Positions 1 through 9,960 of a stretch of DNA of 64,000 bases are shown here, piece by piece. The DNA comes from Roseitranquillus sp963776845. GTDB lineage: Bacteria; Pseudomonadota; Alphaproteobacteria; Rhodobacterales; Rhodobacteraceae. The notes under the pieces are model-generated. The model made no database searches. It was given only the letters and a program-made list of their open reading frames with translations, and was not told where the DNA came from. How positions within the stretch are numbered: the first letter of the stretch is position 1; each line of letters opens with the position of its first letter. Made by a program: the position numbers and the translations under genes. The stretch spans positions 806,001 to 870,000 of the forward strand of contig CAVZOJ010000002.1 of the NCBI GenBank assembly GCA_963776845.1, written 5' to 3'.

Positions 1-93
1 GCCTTTTCCGAGACCCCGCGCCGCACAGGTCTCGGACACCGAGACGATAGTTATTGTGCCGACGACGTCCGGTAGTCGACCTTGCGGCATCTG

Positions 94-1512
94 CTACTCG
101 GTGCGCTTGATCGCCGGCGGAGACCACGAACCATTCAGAACCTCGTCCTTGGGCCAGTAGAGGCGCATGACCATGTAGATCGGTCCGTCCGGCGCCGGCA
201 GCCAGTTCGCCTTCTGATCGGGGTCGGTCGGCTCATCCTTCTGGATGAAGAGAGTCAGGGACCCGTCGGCGTTTGTCTTCAGGTCTGGCAACATCGGCGA
301 GTTGATCAAGTAGCGATCGATCGGGTTCTCGATGAGCAGCTGCGTCTTGCCGTCGTACATGGTCACCGACCAGAAGGCGTTGACCGGCGGGTACGCGTCC
401 TTGGCAAAGGTGAGGGTGTAATTCGCCTTGCTGCCATCGAGCGGCTGGCCGTCGCCGTCATTCCGAGTGAACGGATAGGTTGCTTCGGCCGGGTCGTTGG
501 CCAGAATGCCGGCCACTGCGACAGCGGCGCGCTGCGTCCAGTCGCCGGCATACAGGTCCCGGTCCCCGATGCCGGAGGTTACGACGATCCAGCCGTTGAC
601 CGGCTTGCCCATGGTTTCGATCTTGGTCTTGATCGCCGCGTCGGCCGCCGTGCCGGCCTCGGCCATCGCCGCCTTGTCGGCGTCGCTGAGCGCGACCGTC
701 GGGAACGGTTTGCCGGCCTCGATGCCGATCGTGGCGAATTTCGCGCGGAGCGGGGCCTCGACAGCCGCCGGACCGGTCGGGGGTGCGAACTGGAGCAGGA
801 AGGGCAGGTAGCTCAGGACATCCTTCTTCTCGGTCGACGCGTCGATCGCCGCCCAGTCGATGGCGGGCGCCGCGGTCGGGGCCGGTTCGCCGAGGAAGGC
901 GGACAGCGGTTTGACCTCATACTTCGCCTGGATCGCCTTCACGTTGTCGATGTCGGCTGCGTTGAAGAGCTGGGTCCGATACGTGGCGAGCGCGAATGCG
1001 GTCTCCGACGTGAAAACCCTGGCGACGCCTTCGGGCGTCTCGTCCTTCCAGTCCGGGCCGGCGACGGCAAAACAGCCGGCGTCGTTGCCGGTGGCGCGGC
1101 TGCCGATATAGCCGAAGTTGAAGGTGTACAGGGACGTCAGCATGACCGAGTAGTAGCGGTCCTTCTCGATCTCGGGGACGCACAGCACCACAGGCTCGGC
1201 GCGGAGATCGAGGAACAGCCACGAATACGGCGTGTCGCTGTTCGGCGTGACGATCGCGGTGTCCGCGGGCGTGTAGACCTTGGGCTCGTTGGCGATCGTG
1301 TTGAACGGCGCCTTGTACTGGCCCGACTTCTCGTCGACCGCGTACTGATACATGATCTTGTAGTACATCGACATCGGCAGGCCGTAGATGATGGCCTCCT
1401 CCGCGGTGGACTTGATCTCGTCGGTCGTTGGCGCGGTCTGAGCCATTGCCGAGGTCGTCAACAATGCGGCTGCGACAGCGGCCGCCGCGCTTCGAGTGAC
1501 TGTTCCGGACAT
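94..1512 (-). CDS. DUF1254/DUF1214 exported protein
   Basis: A 472-residue protein whose molecular function is not established. The first 24 residues after the chosen ATG form a signal peptide ending near AMAQ, so the product is probably periplasmic. The N-terminal half matches DUF1254 (NSDTPYSW about residue 85, then a conserved beta-rich stretch with CFAVAGPDW). The C-terminal third matches DUF1214 (QLLIENPIDRYLINS and a tail with YMVMRLYWPK). The start at 1512 is preferred over an upstream in-frame ATG at 1581 because a GGAGA element lies 8 bases before it and the signal peptide follows directly. A paralogue lies at 3129-4649, and an AraC-type regulator lies upstream on the same strand. 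Confidence 0.85.
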   Translation of the reverse strand: MSGTVTRSAAAAVAAALLTTSAMAQTAPTTDEIKSTAEEAIIYGLPMSMYYKIMYQYAVDEKSGQYKAPFNTIANEPKVYTPADTAIVTPNSDTPYSWLFLDLRAEPVVLCVPEIEKDRYYSVMLTSLYTFNFGYIGSRATGNDAGCFAVAGPDWKDETPEGVARVFTSETAFALATYRTQLFNAADIDNVKAIQAKYEVKPLSAFLGEPAPTAAPAIDWAAIDASTEKKDVLSYLPFLLQFAPPTGPAAVEAPLRAKFATIGIEAGKPFPTVALSDADKAAMAEAGTAADAAIKTKIETMGKPVNGWIVVTSGIGDRDLYAGDWTQRAAVAVAGILANDPAEATYPFTRNDGDGQPLDGSKANYTLTFAKDAYPPVNAFWSVTMYDGKTQLLIENPIDRYLINSPMLPDLKTNADGSLTLFIQKDEPTDPDQKANWLPAPDGPIYMVMRLYWPKDEVLNGSWSPPAIKRTE

Positions 1513-1954
1513 ATCTGTTGTCTCCGTCAGGTTCGGATGAGAAGGACTTTGCGTATCGTCGGGCCAGAGGCTCAGGTTCACTTAAGTCCTCCAGACCGGG
1601 ATCGACTGCAGTGCACACCGTTTCCGGGCGTATTGATTTGAATCGTACTGCAGATTGGCGACTACCGCTTCGCTTTGGATGACAAACCGATGCGCGTGAG
1701 ATCGTGCTTCGCAAAGCGATGCTGCGGGTCAATCGACATGCGGACGTGCGGGGCCCCCGGGCATGTCACGGTCGAACTTCGTCAAGCGGTTCGGTCTGGC
1801 GATGGGGCAGCAGCCCGGTGCCTGCCTGCGGGCATGGTGTCGTGACAGGGCTGCGGAAGCCCCGCACCATTCGGGCGGGACAATCGAAAAGAAGGCGGCG
1901 AACGTCGGCTGGGACTATGGCACCCCGCCGGTCCGCCAGCGGGGAGAACGGTCG
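1513..1954. other. Non-coding gap upstream of the DUF1254 gene
   Basis: This 442-base stretch separates the stop of the AraC-type gene from the start of the DUF1254 gene; both are read on the minus strand. It presumably holds the promoter of the DUF1254 gene. I see no convincing ORF, RNA gene or terminator. Short GCTTCGC-type inverted repeats occur near 1665-1725, but they are too short to call. Confidence 0.4.
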
Positions 1955-2977
1955 TCAGAATGGCGGGCCACTCGTTCGCCTCGCCCGTCGCCAATCCGAG
2001 GGCGTCGTTCCACTCCATCGTCGAAACGCCCTGCTGAAGACACCGGGGGTTTCGAACCCGAGGCAGGCCCCCACTTCCGTCACAGGGATGTCGGTCAGTT
2101 CAAGCAATTCGCGCGCAAAGGCATAGCGGACGCTGTCGCGCAGGTGTTCAAACGTTTCTCCCTCCCCTGCCAGCCTGCGCCGCAGAGTTCGTGGGTGCAG
2201 GCCCAGTTCATCGGCGACGGACGGCATCGTGGGGCCGTTATAGTGGAGTTGTTGCCGGATCGCGTGTCTCACCCTGGTCGCGAGATCCGGTTTGGTCGTC
2301 CATACCGCGTCTTGAATGATCCCGAGCAGGCGCTCCCGCTCGACCGGATCGGCTCGTGGTGGCGCGATCTCCATTGTGGTGGCTTGCACGATCACCCCAC
2401 TGCGGGGCTGGTTGAACCGCACCGGCAACTTCAACAATTTGCCGTAGATCGTCCTGTCATCATCCACGCCGTGGGAGAAATGAACCTCGATCGGAGCGGC
2501 GGTTCCATTCGTGAGCTCTTGAACCATGCGCATGGCGATGCAGACGATCCCATCGTAAAGCACGCGCGGTCCCGGCGAAGGTACATCGTAGGTCGCGTAT
2601 CCGAAGCCATAGTCGTCGCCCAACTGGCTCAGATACACGACCGCGCCGGAAGAATACCCCGGCTGCCAGGTCACGAAGTCGACCAAGGCCTGCTTGAGTG
2701 TCGGTTCCGAATGCATCAGCTGTCCGATGAGGCCATGATGCCTGACCAGGTCGAAAGGGAGCCCAACCAGAAGGCCGATGTGAGGACAGCCAGACATCCT
2801 TGCCGCGCGATCGAGAACGTCCAGGAATACGGGGAAGGAAAGGCGCAGGTCCGGTGTCAGCGATCCGGGGGCGATCCCGCTGCCTTCGAAGACCGCGTCC
2901 ACATCCACGTCGCGGTCGTGCAGGAGACCCGGCAGTTCGACCAGCGGTCCGGCCCTCTGCGTCGTTATGCGGCGCAT
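1955..2977 (-). CDS. AraC-family transcriptional regulator with Arabinose_bd-type N-terminus
   Basis: A 340-residue one-component regulator. The N-terminal ~200 residues resemble the PF12625-type ligand-sensing domain found in OruR/ArgR-like AraC proteins. The C-terminal ~90 residues form an HTH_18 domain, with the first helix-turn-helix around SVADELGLHPRTLRRRL and the second around VTEVGACLGFETPGVFSRAFRRW. It sits between two DUF1254 genes: the one at 94-1512 is downstream on the same strand and the one at 3129-4649 is divergent. Regulation of one or both is likely. Its ligand is unknown. The start is the first ATG of the open frame; no strong ribosome binding site precedes it. Confidence 0.85.
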   Translation of the reverse strand: MRRITTQRAGPLVELPGLLHDRDVDVDAVFEGSGIAPGSLTPDLRLSFPVFLDVLDRAARMSGCPHIGLLVGLPFDLVRHHGLIGQLMHSEPTLKQALVDFVTWQPGYSSGAVVYLSQLGDDYGFGYATYDVPSPGPRVLYDGIVCIAMRMVQELTNGTAAPIEVHFSHGVDDDRTIYGKLLKLPVRFNQPRSGVIVQATTMEIAPPRADPVERERLLGIIQDAVWTTKPDLATRVRHAIRQQLHYNGPTMPSVADELGLHPRTLRRRLAGEGETFEHLRDSVRYAFARELLELTDIPVTEVGACLGFETPGVFSRAFRRWSGTTPSDWRRARRTSGPPF

Positions 2978-3128
2978 GACATCGACAAGGGCGTTTTGTC
3001 CTCGAAAGAGAAGCGGCAGTCACAGTGAAGGAGTATTGACGTCGAAACGACCGAAACAAGTCAATGACGGGAGCATGCCTGTTTTTGGGCCGTCTCTACA
3101 AACCTTTGCTTCATCAAGGACGCTTCTC

Positions 3129-4649
3129 ATGAAACGGGCAATTCTGCGTGCTGGGCTGCTTGGCCTGGGGGCCATCGCCGCGAGCCAATCGCTGGCACAA
3201 GGCGCTCCGACCTACTCGGCTGATATTCCTGCCAAGATCACGACGCCCGAAAGCGCCGACACCCGCATCGGGACGCTGACCTTCCGCAACGGGGCACCAG
3301 ACGAAGCGACGACCACGACGATATACGACAACCTCGACTTCATGCGGGGCGTGCAAGCCTTCCTCACCGGCATCTCCGCCACCTCCGTCCGCGCAGCCTG
3401 CAACGGGTTCGACAGTGTGGGTATCAAGGTCAACCAGGGCATCGGCCTGACCGAAGACCTGATGGACGCGCGCTCGCTCTTTCTCACGCCCAACACAACC
3501 ACCGTCTACGGCTTCGCCTGCCTCGACCTCACCGCGGGTCCGATGGTCCTGACCGTGCCTACGGGCGTCCTCGGCCCTGTGGACGACGCGAACTTCCGCT
3601 GGTTGAACGACGTGGGCCTGACGGGGCCGGACGCCGGCAAGGGCGGAAGCTACCTCTTCGTGCCGCCGGGCTATTCGGGCGAGCTACCCACCGAAGGCTA
3701 CTTCGTCGAGCGCCCCAAGACGAACACGCTCCTCTTCTTCTTCCGCGCCTTTGTGCGGGACGGCGACATCAAGGCTGCGGTCGATGGCGTGAAGGCGGGC
3801 GCGAACATCCACCCGCTCCACGCGACCAAGGAAAGCGGCGCTCCGCCCCCGGCGACCTTCGTCAACACGTCGGGCTTGCGCTTCAACACGATCAGCGCCA
3901 ACGACTTCAGCTTCTTCGAGGAACTGAACCAGGTTGTGCAGGCCGAACCCGCCGACTGGGTGGATCCTGACACCGTAGGCCTCTTCGCGTCCATCGGCAT
4001 CCGCAAGGGTGAGGCCTTCGCACCGGACGACCGGATGAAGGCGATCCTGACCGACGCCGTGGCCGTTGGCAACGCCACCGCCCGGACGTTGCTCTTCGCA
4101 CCCCGTGACCCCGGGACCTATCTCTATTCCGACCGCCAATGGTTCCCACCCTTCGTCGGGGGCAGCTACGAGTTCCTCGACGGCGCCGAACGCCTGCTCG
4201 ATGCCCGGACGATGTTCTTCTACTACGCCACCGGCATCACACCCGCGATGGCGATGGCCAAGCCCGGCTCGGGCTCGGCCTATGCGGGCACCTTCCGCGA
4301 CGCGACCGGCGCCTTCCTCGACGGCGGAAAGACCTACAAGATCACGCTCCCGGGCCCGGTCCCGGCCAAGGAGTTCTGGTCCTTCGTCATCTACGACAAC
4401 CAGACCCGGTCGCTTCTGGAGACCGACCAGAAGCTGGCGGGCGTGGACAGCACAAGCACGGCGCTGAAGGTCGAAGCCGATGGATCCGCAACAGTCTACT
4501 TCGGCCCGACCGCGCCCGAAGGACAGGAGGCGAATTGGGTCCAGACCATGCCGGGCAAGGGCTTCAACGTCCTCTTCCGGCTCTATGGTCCGCTCGAACC
4601 CTGGTTCGACAAAAGTTGGAAGCCAGGGGACTTTGAGCCCGTCGACTGA
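3129..4649 (+). CDS. DUF1254/DUF1214 exported protein (second copy)
   Basis: A 506-residue paralogue of the protein at 94-1512. A signal peptide covers about residues 1-23 (MKRAILRAGLLGLGAIAAS, cleavage after SLAQ). DUF1254 follows (LTPNTTTVYGFACLDL near residue 120), then DUF1214 (FWSFVIYDNQTRSLLETDQ and the C-terminal NVLFRLYGPLEPWFDKSW). An AAGGA element 8 bases before the ATG supports this start over longer in-frame options. The gene is divergent from the AraC-type regulator, with about 150 bases between them, the usual layout for a regulator and its target. No enzymatic activity can be assigned. Confidence 0.85.
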   Translation: MKRAILRAGLLGLGAIAASQSLAQGAPTYSADIPAKITTPESADTRIGTLTFRNGAPDEATTTTIYDNLDFMRGVQAFLTGISATSVRAACNGFDSVGIKVNQGIGLTEDLMDARSLFLTPNTTTVYGFACLDLTAGPMVLTVPTGVLGPVDDANFRWLNDVGLTGPDAGKGGSYLFVPPGYSGELPTEGYFVERPKTNTLLFFFRAFVRDGDIKAAVDGVKAGANIHPLHATKESGAPPPATFVNTSGLRFNTISANDFSFFEELNQVVQAEPADWVDPDTVGLFASIGIRKGEAFAPDDRMKAILTDAVAVGNATARTLLFAPRDPGTYLYSDRQWFPPFVGGSYEFLDGAERLLDARTMFFYYATGITPAMAMAKPGSGSAYAGTFRDATGAFLDGGKTYKITLPGPVPAKEFWSFVIYDNQTRSLLETDQKLAGVDSTSTALKVEADGSATVYFGPTAPEGQEANWVQTMPGKGFNVLFRLYGPLEPWFDKSWKPGDFEPVD

Positions 4650-4851
4650 CCGTCCACGACGGACAGTCAAGAAAGCAAGAGCGCTTGGAGTCCTTGGACT
4701 CCAAGCATTAGGGCGCTCGCCCGGATGGCGACGGAGGCGCGCGGATCGCCTGATTTTGCGTCGAAGACCGCCTCGACCTGCGCAAGGAGCCACCGCCGGT
4801 GCCGCTGCGCGAAACGAAGTCCTGCGGGCCTCCAAACACTTCCGCTGAGCC

Positions 4852-5040
4852 TTGTGGCGACGATGGAGCGGATACCACCGCCGGAGCCGCGTCGAGACGA
4901 CGATGCATTATGTGAAGCTGCTGGCGCAGCGCCTCATGGCACGGGACTTCGACCGCCAGGTCGCGGAGCTCCAGCTCCGTATCGCTGTGCTCAACGGCTA
5001 CAAAGCGCTCGGCATACCCGTCTCGGAAGCTGTGGGATAA
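4852..5040 (+). pseudogene. C-terminal remnant of an IS5-group transposase
   Basis: The 62-residue frame ends with residues such as TMHYVKLLAQRLMARDFDRQ and VLNGYKALGIPV. I recognise this as the C-terminus of IS5-group (IS903/IS427-like) transposases common in alphaproteobacteria. The catalytic DDE core and the N-terminus are missing. The region 4650-4851 upstream carries only scrambled, frame-broken sequence. It is the 3-prime end of a deleted element, followed by a terminal repeat at 5079-5096. Confidence 0.6.
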
Positions 5041-5078
5041 GTCCTACAGGGGAAAAAGGGGAACCTCGGCCATCACCC

Positions 5079-5096
5079 GATCTGTGCAACAGAGCC
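5079..5096 (-). repeat. Terminal inverted repeat of the deleted IS5-group element
   Basis: Read on the minus strand the sequence is GGCTCTGTTGCACAGATC, which matches the GGCTNTGTTGCA-type ends of the IS903/IS427 groups. It lies 38 bases after the transposase stop, as expected for a right end. The matching left end was not found. The beta-lactamase stop is 10 bases further on. Confidence 0.6.
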
Positions 5097-5105
5097 GTTG
5101 CGCAT

Positions 5106-6107
5106 CTATTGGTTCGCTACCGGAGCCAGGTAAAAGTAGTCGAACAGCAGGCGGGCGATCTCGGCAATCGCCCGATCCCTGTCCGCAACTGGTGTCGTGC
5201 TGCTGTTCGTGTACACGGCGACGGCAAACCGCCGGCCGTCGGGGAGCGTGATATACCCGACGTCATTGGCAATTCCGCCCACGGTTCCGGTCTTGTGCGC
5301 GACGGGCGTTCCCATCGGCATCAGCCCCTTGAGACGGTCAGCGCCGGTGCGCGTGCGCGACATGACTCCCAGCAGGAACTCGCGGCTTTCCGGGCTCATC
5401 GCCGTGCCACCGTCGATGGCAAGCAGGAGTTGCAGCATCGCAAGGGGCGTCGTGTGGTCGCGGGGATCGGCCTCGAAGTCCGGGTTGGGATCAGCCTGCG
5501 CCGTCCACCAGTGCCGGGTTGTTGCGGATGGCCTCAGCGATAGTTTCTGGCGTGGCCGGCCCCGGCAAGCCGTAGAAATCCATGGAGAATCTCAGCGGGT
5601 CGTCCGATCGACCCTTAGATCGGTGATCCCGAGGTTTTGCAGATACGCGGTCACCGCGGCTGCTCCGCCGGCCAGTTCCATGGAGACGTCGGTCGTAGTG
5701 TTGTCGCTTTCCGTGATCATGACCTCGATCAGGTTCGCCACCGAAAGCTGGATCCCGCCATGGGGAAATGTCTCGGCAAGCGCAACGACGCCGGTGACGA
5801 ACATCTCGTTCGGCACTTCGACCAGTTGGTCGAGACTGAGTTCCCCCCTGTCCACGCGATCCAGCACGGCGGCAGCGATCGCCACCTTGTACGTGCTGGC
5901 CATGGCGAAGGTCTCATCACCATTGAACGCGATGACCTCGTCACCGCCGATTTCCTGCGCCGCGAAGCCTATGCGCCCGGCAAGCCCCGACACGATCTGT
6001 TCGATCGCGGCACCAACGGACTGTCCTTCAGTTGTCTGGCCGTGCGCCGGGCCGAAGCAAACCGCCGCGGAAACTGCTACGGCGGTGATGACGTGACGTA
6101 AGTTCAT
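5106..6107 (-). pseudogene. Class A beta-lactamase with two compensating frameshifts
   Basis: The N-terminal frame (from ATG 6107, behind a GGAGGAA ribosome site) has a signal peptide, the catalytic STYK motif and the SDN motif. The C-terminal frame (to 5106) has HKTGT. Both lie in the same frame, but a TGA at 5592-5594 interrupts them. Between about 5597 and 5490 a different frame reads MDFYGLPGPATPETIAEAIR, which fits the family, after which the first frame resumes with DPRDHTTP. The simplest explanation is one lost base near 5597 and one gained near 5490, so the total length (1,002) stays divisible by three. I could not find the usual omega-loop glutamate. The product would act on beta-lactams or related acyl compounds in the periplasm. 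As written, the gene is broken. Confidence 0.75.
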
Positions 6108-6332
6108 AATTCGTTCCTCCTTCTGCGAAACGCGCATCGTGATTGTGCCGTTCAAAGTTAAACAAGCCCGGTCGCCCGGCATCGCGGACAACCTCCAAGC
6201 TGACGGGGAAGGGCCAAGCCATTAAGCTTGCCTTCCCCGATCCTTGTTGCATTCCTTGCTCTTTTTCTCGTGCAGGGTTCTCGACGAGTCAGAAAGCTGC
6301 CGATCCCGTTGCTGCTATGCCGACGCTCCTTG

Positions 6333-8008
6333 TCACTGGCAGCAGGGGATGACCCGGGGGTCGTAGGCCGGCTGCGAGTTCGGAATGCCGCCGCCGAAAT
6401 CCTGTGGGACGGCGTAGAAGGCCTGCGTCCACGCCTCGACGTCCAGCGGCTCGAACAGGCTTTCCCGCGGCTCGTGGCGGATCGGCTGGCCCGGATTGAC
6501 GTCGCGCAAGACCTCGCCGCCATCGACGACCACCGTGCCGTTCACGATCACGAAGGGAATGCCCGAGGACGGCAGGTTGCCCTGAGCATAGGTCGCGTTG
6601 TCGGTGACCGTCTCGGGGTCGAACACCGTGATGTCAGCGATCATCCCCTCCTGCATCCGGCCGCGCTCCTGCATCGCCTGCAGCCCCGTCAGGCCGAGCG
6701 GCCGCGCGGAGTTCCAGCTGAGCTGCGCGAGGCTCTGCATCAGAGGGATCCCGTTCTCGCGCCCCATGCGCAGCGTCAGCGCGCAGGAGCCGGCCCCGCG
6801 CGGGTGACTGTTGGGCAGATCTTCGAACGGCGTGTCCCAAGTGATGCTGTCGTCGAGGATCGGCATGCCGTCCGACGCGATCGCCACGTCCGGCATTCGC
6901 AGCCAGTCGACGATGGCGCTCTCCGGCATCTTGTAGACCAGTACGAGCCGTGCGGGCTCGCGGGCGATCATCTCGGCGCGGCTCTCCGCCGTGTACCACT
7001 CACCGGTGAGTGCGTCCTGGATGGTCGTCTCGTATTCGTAGCCGAGCTGGTCGACCCAGACCTCCGGCTCGAGGAAGACGGCGTTGAGCGCCGTCGAGCC
7101 CGCAGCGTAAGGGTAGAGCTCGCCCCAGACGTTCATGCCCTGCCTCCGCATACCCACGAGCAGCTCGTGCACGAGGTTGTAGCCGGGGTTGTTGAAGTGG
7201 CAGGCGATGGCCGGGGCGCCGACCGCGGCGGCGTTCGCCAGCATCTCCTGGATGCCGTTCACCTCACTGGTGTCGGTGCCGGGCGTGTAGCGGAAATGGA
7301 ACCCGCAGGGCCGCCCGTAGCGCCCGGCGACGCGCTGGATCTCGTACACCTCGCGCGCCGAGCGCCGTCGCGCATGTAGCCGAGCGTCGAGCCGATGCCG
7401 GCGGCCCCCGCGGCTAGGCCGGCGTCGAGCAAGCGCAGGATCTCGTTGCCCTGCTCGAGGTCCGGGCGGGCCAGGGACCAGCCGGTCCTGTCCGAGCCCC
7501 GGTGGTTCAACATCTCGGGTGCATCTTCCGTCGTGATGCCGTCGAGAACCTGCGTCCGCGCGAATTCGTGCGCGGTGGCGCAGCCGTAGTTGATCTGGTT
7601 GGCACCGGCGCGTGCGGCGTACCAGTTGTCCACCAGCGGCCCGTGCGTGCCGATCTCGAGATCCATGACGGTCGTGCGCCCATCGAGCAGCGCGAGCTTG
7701 TTGCCCATGGGCCGGGGCCAGTGAAAATGCGTGTCGATGAAGCCGGGCGCGACGACATGGCCGCTCGCGTCGATCTGCCGGCCGCCCTCGAGGGGGTCGG
7801 TCGTGATGGCGACGATCCGGCCGTCCTTAATGCCGACATTGGCGATCTGATCGAACCCCGTCTCCGGGTCCATGACGCGGCCCCCGCGAATTACGAGGTC
7901 GAACCTCTCCGTCACCTGCGCGACCGCGCTCCCCGCGGCGCTGAGCGCGACCGCCCCCGCCGCCGCCGCCGCATTGAACTCCCGGCGGGTCATCTCACTG
8001 TTGCTCAT
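6333..8008 (-). pseudogene. Tat-exported D-aminoacylase-type amidohydrolase, frameshifted
   Basis: The N-terminus carries a Tat signal (TRREFNAAAAAG). A cyclic-amidohydrolase start (LVIRGGRVMDPETGFDQIAN) and a metal-binding HxH (DTHFHW) follow. The second half ends with the usual amidohydrolase tail (GMIADITVFDPETV, then PFVIVNGTVVVDGGE). This architecture is that of N-acyl-D-amino-acid deacylases and dihydroorotase-like enzymes; the substrate is unknown. The two halves lie in different frames and join near 7355-7370, where GYMRDG should continue into AREVYEIQRVAGR. The length of 1,676 implies one missing base. A GGGAGG site precedes the ATG at 8008. A divergent AraC-type gene starts 225 bases away and may control it. 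Confidence 0.75.
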
Positions 8009-8233
8009 GTCTTCGACCTCCCTTGACGGCCTTCTCCGATCGGGCCACGCTTAATACTTCAATCAGTCTCTGTGCTTTCTGTAGTCGTGAGCGCCATGCG
8101 CACGTCGCCCGACCCTCTTTACTTCTGGTCTGAAGACTAACACGCCCGGGAGGCCAGATGTTTGCATCTCATGCCAGTGGTGGCATAATCTTGGTTCACG
8201 GGGTTAACCTTGGCAGTTGAGAAATCAGAACGG

Positions 8234-9310
8234 ATGAGCAAGGGATCTGCCCCGAAATTCACGCGAGCGATGATGGTTTTGTTTCCACTCGCCAAGGCTT
8301 TCACCTCGCGGGGCGGCGATATTGGAGCTGTCCTTGCCCGGAACAGGATTCCCCTCGGCGCGCTCACTGACCCCGCGATGCTGGTTGAGGCGCGCGCCTG
8401 TTATTCTGCCATGGAGGATATGGCGGAAACCCTCGGCGATCCGTATTTCGGCGCAAAGGTGGCGATCGAAACAGCCATGAAAGGAACGCCAGGGCTCTGG
8501 CAAGCGGCGAGCCATGCGCTCACCTTGGTAGGTTTCCTCTCCCGCGTGGTCGTGGAAATCTCGAAGCAAGTCGATAATGTACGTTATTCAATATTCGTTT
8601 CATCCGACGTCGCAAGCTTTGAGATTCAGCGCACGATCAACGTGTCGAAGCCATCAATTCAGCTGGATGCAGTGGGTGTCGCATTCTATGTAACGGTGAT
8701 AAAGAAAGGGATCGGCGAAACGTTCGATCCAAAAGACATCCTCGTCACTGTACCGACCACTGCGGGTCTTCCGCCGGACTTTCTGCCGAAACAGGCCCTT
8801 ATCACGTCCGGGATCAACGGCTTGCGGATTTCATTTCCGCCGCAATGGCTTTGGGCGCCGTTCTCGCTGGATTGGAACCTGGTGGACTCGTCACGAGGGG
8901 AATTCGGCCCCGATAGCGACGGCAAAGCGACGCTATCCTATCTTCGCAGGGTTCTGGTGGAAAACATCGGTCACGATGATCTGTCGCTTGAGCGCTTCGC
9001 CAACATATGCGGTCTGCATCCGCGCCGCGTACAGCGCATCCTCGAGGCACAGGGGACTTCCTACAGTCAGGTGAAGGACGACGTGCGCCAGAGCATCACC
9101 GAAGACCTCCTGTCGAACACGACGCTGCCCATCGCGCAAATCGCCCTTCAGGTAGGACTCTCCGGCCCGGCCGCCCTCGACCGGGCATTCAGGCGATGGA
9201 CCGGCAATACGCCGACGGGCTTTCGGACCGAAGCCAAATCAGACCGCTCGAATTGCGGAAACGAAATGCCGATCAAGAACCGGCTGCTGACCGGAAAGGC
9301 AAGTCCTTAG
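8234..9310 (+). CDS. AraC-family transcriptional regulator
   Basis: About 358 residues. The first ~230 residues resemble the Arabinose_bd-type sensor domain (GDIGAVLARNRIPLGALTD near the start). The last ~90 form a double helix-turn-helix (LSLERFANICGLHPRRVQRI, then LPIAQIALQVGLSGPAALDR). An in-frame TTG at 8210 would add eight residues; the ATG at 8234 was chosen for lack of a clear ribosome site at either. It is divergent from the amidohydrolase gene at 6333-8008 and is the last intact chromosomal gene before the IS graveyard. Codon use is less GC-biased than in its neighbours, which may indicate transfer. Confidence 0.8.
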   Translation: MSKGSAPKFTRAMMVLFPLAKAFTSRGGDIGAVLARNRIPLGALTDPAMLVEARACYSAMEDMAETLGDPYFGAKVAIETAMKGTPGLWQAASHALTLVGFLSRVVVEISKQVDNVRYSIFVSSDVASFEIQRTINVSKPSIQLDAVGVAFYVTVIKKGIGETFDPKDILVTVPTTAGLPPDFLPKQALITSGINGLRISFPPQWLWAPFSLDWNLVDSSRGEFGPDSDGKATLSYLRRVLVENIGHDDLSLERFANICGLHPRRVQRILEAQGTSYSQVKDDVRQSITEDLLSNTTLPIAQIALQVGLSGPAALDRAFRRWTGNTPTGFRTEAKSDRSNCGNEMPIKNRLLTGKASP

Positions 9311-9549
9311 CGCGGTGACCACTCGGCTCGCGCATGTCAGGGCCTTCATCGCCCGGGCTTCTCGCTCGGCCGAACTCTGGGATCACGTGAAGGAAATCTC
9401 TTCGGTCACAAGATCAGCGTCGAGGGCAGCCCCATCACAGGCGACTGGCAGAGCGCCTGCGCTCGACCCGAACATCCTGCACCTCGGTCGTCACCTGTAT
9501 ACCCCGGGATGAAGCTGGTCGGCATCGTGGCTGGACGGACGAGGAGAAG

Positions 9550-9863
9550 GTGCGGATCGTGGAGGAGAGCCTGCGCGGTCATCGGCAGGGCTCCGCGGCG
9601 GCCCGCCGGTATGGGATGTCGCGCTCGCTGCTGACGCGGTGGTGGAAGGAGTACCGACAGGGCGTTCTCGTCGGAGCACTTGCGGCTGCATTCTCGCCGG
9701 TCCGGATCCCACCGGAGCCACCGCGGGCGGCGGTCGCACCCGTCACGCCGGCGGTCCCCGAGAAGGTGGAGGTCACGCTGGTCAACGGTCAGCGCCTGAG
9801 CGTGGCGGCGGACATCGACCGGAAGCCCTGGGACGCCTGCTTCGGGTCCTGAAGACCGCATGA
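9550..9863 (+). pseudogene. tnpA: IS66-type accessory gene tnpA, frameshifted
   Basis: The frame reads WTDEEKVRIVEESLRGHRQG then ARRYGMSRSLLTRWWKEYR, the helix-turn-helix of IS66 TnpA. The reading extends upstream to about 9520 without a clear start codon. Near 9820 one C is missing: the frame runs into DRKPWDACFGS and stop, whereas the shifted frame gives the normal family end (EALGRLLRVLKTA) and a TGA at 9861-9863. That TGA overlaps the tnpB ATG (ATGA), as is normal for IS66. Confidence 0.7.
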
Positions 9864-9947
9864 TTGCCTTCCCCGCGGGCGTGCGGGTCTGGCTGGCGGG
9901 CGGCGCGACCGCCATGAGGGTCGCCAGCGGTTTCTCGAACCGTGTGT

Positions 9948-9960
9948 GGATGGCTCCCGC
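9948..9960 (+). repeat. Subterminal inverted repeat of the IS110/IS1111 element (right end)
   Basis: GGATGGCTCCCGC, the exact reverse complement of 11271-11283. It lies about 30 bases inside the element edge, distal to the transposase stop. Confidence 0.75.

Noticed and set aside
82..1641. A 519-residue plus-strand frame opposite the first DUF1254 gene, and similar long antisense frames at 53334-54560, 59879-61951 and elsewhere
   Set aside because: They lie opposite genes with clear family motifs. Their composition is rich in Arg, Gly, Asp and Val, as expected for reverse frames in GC-rich DNA, and they contain no recognisable domain.
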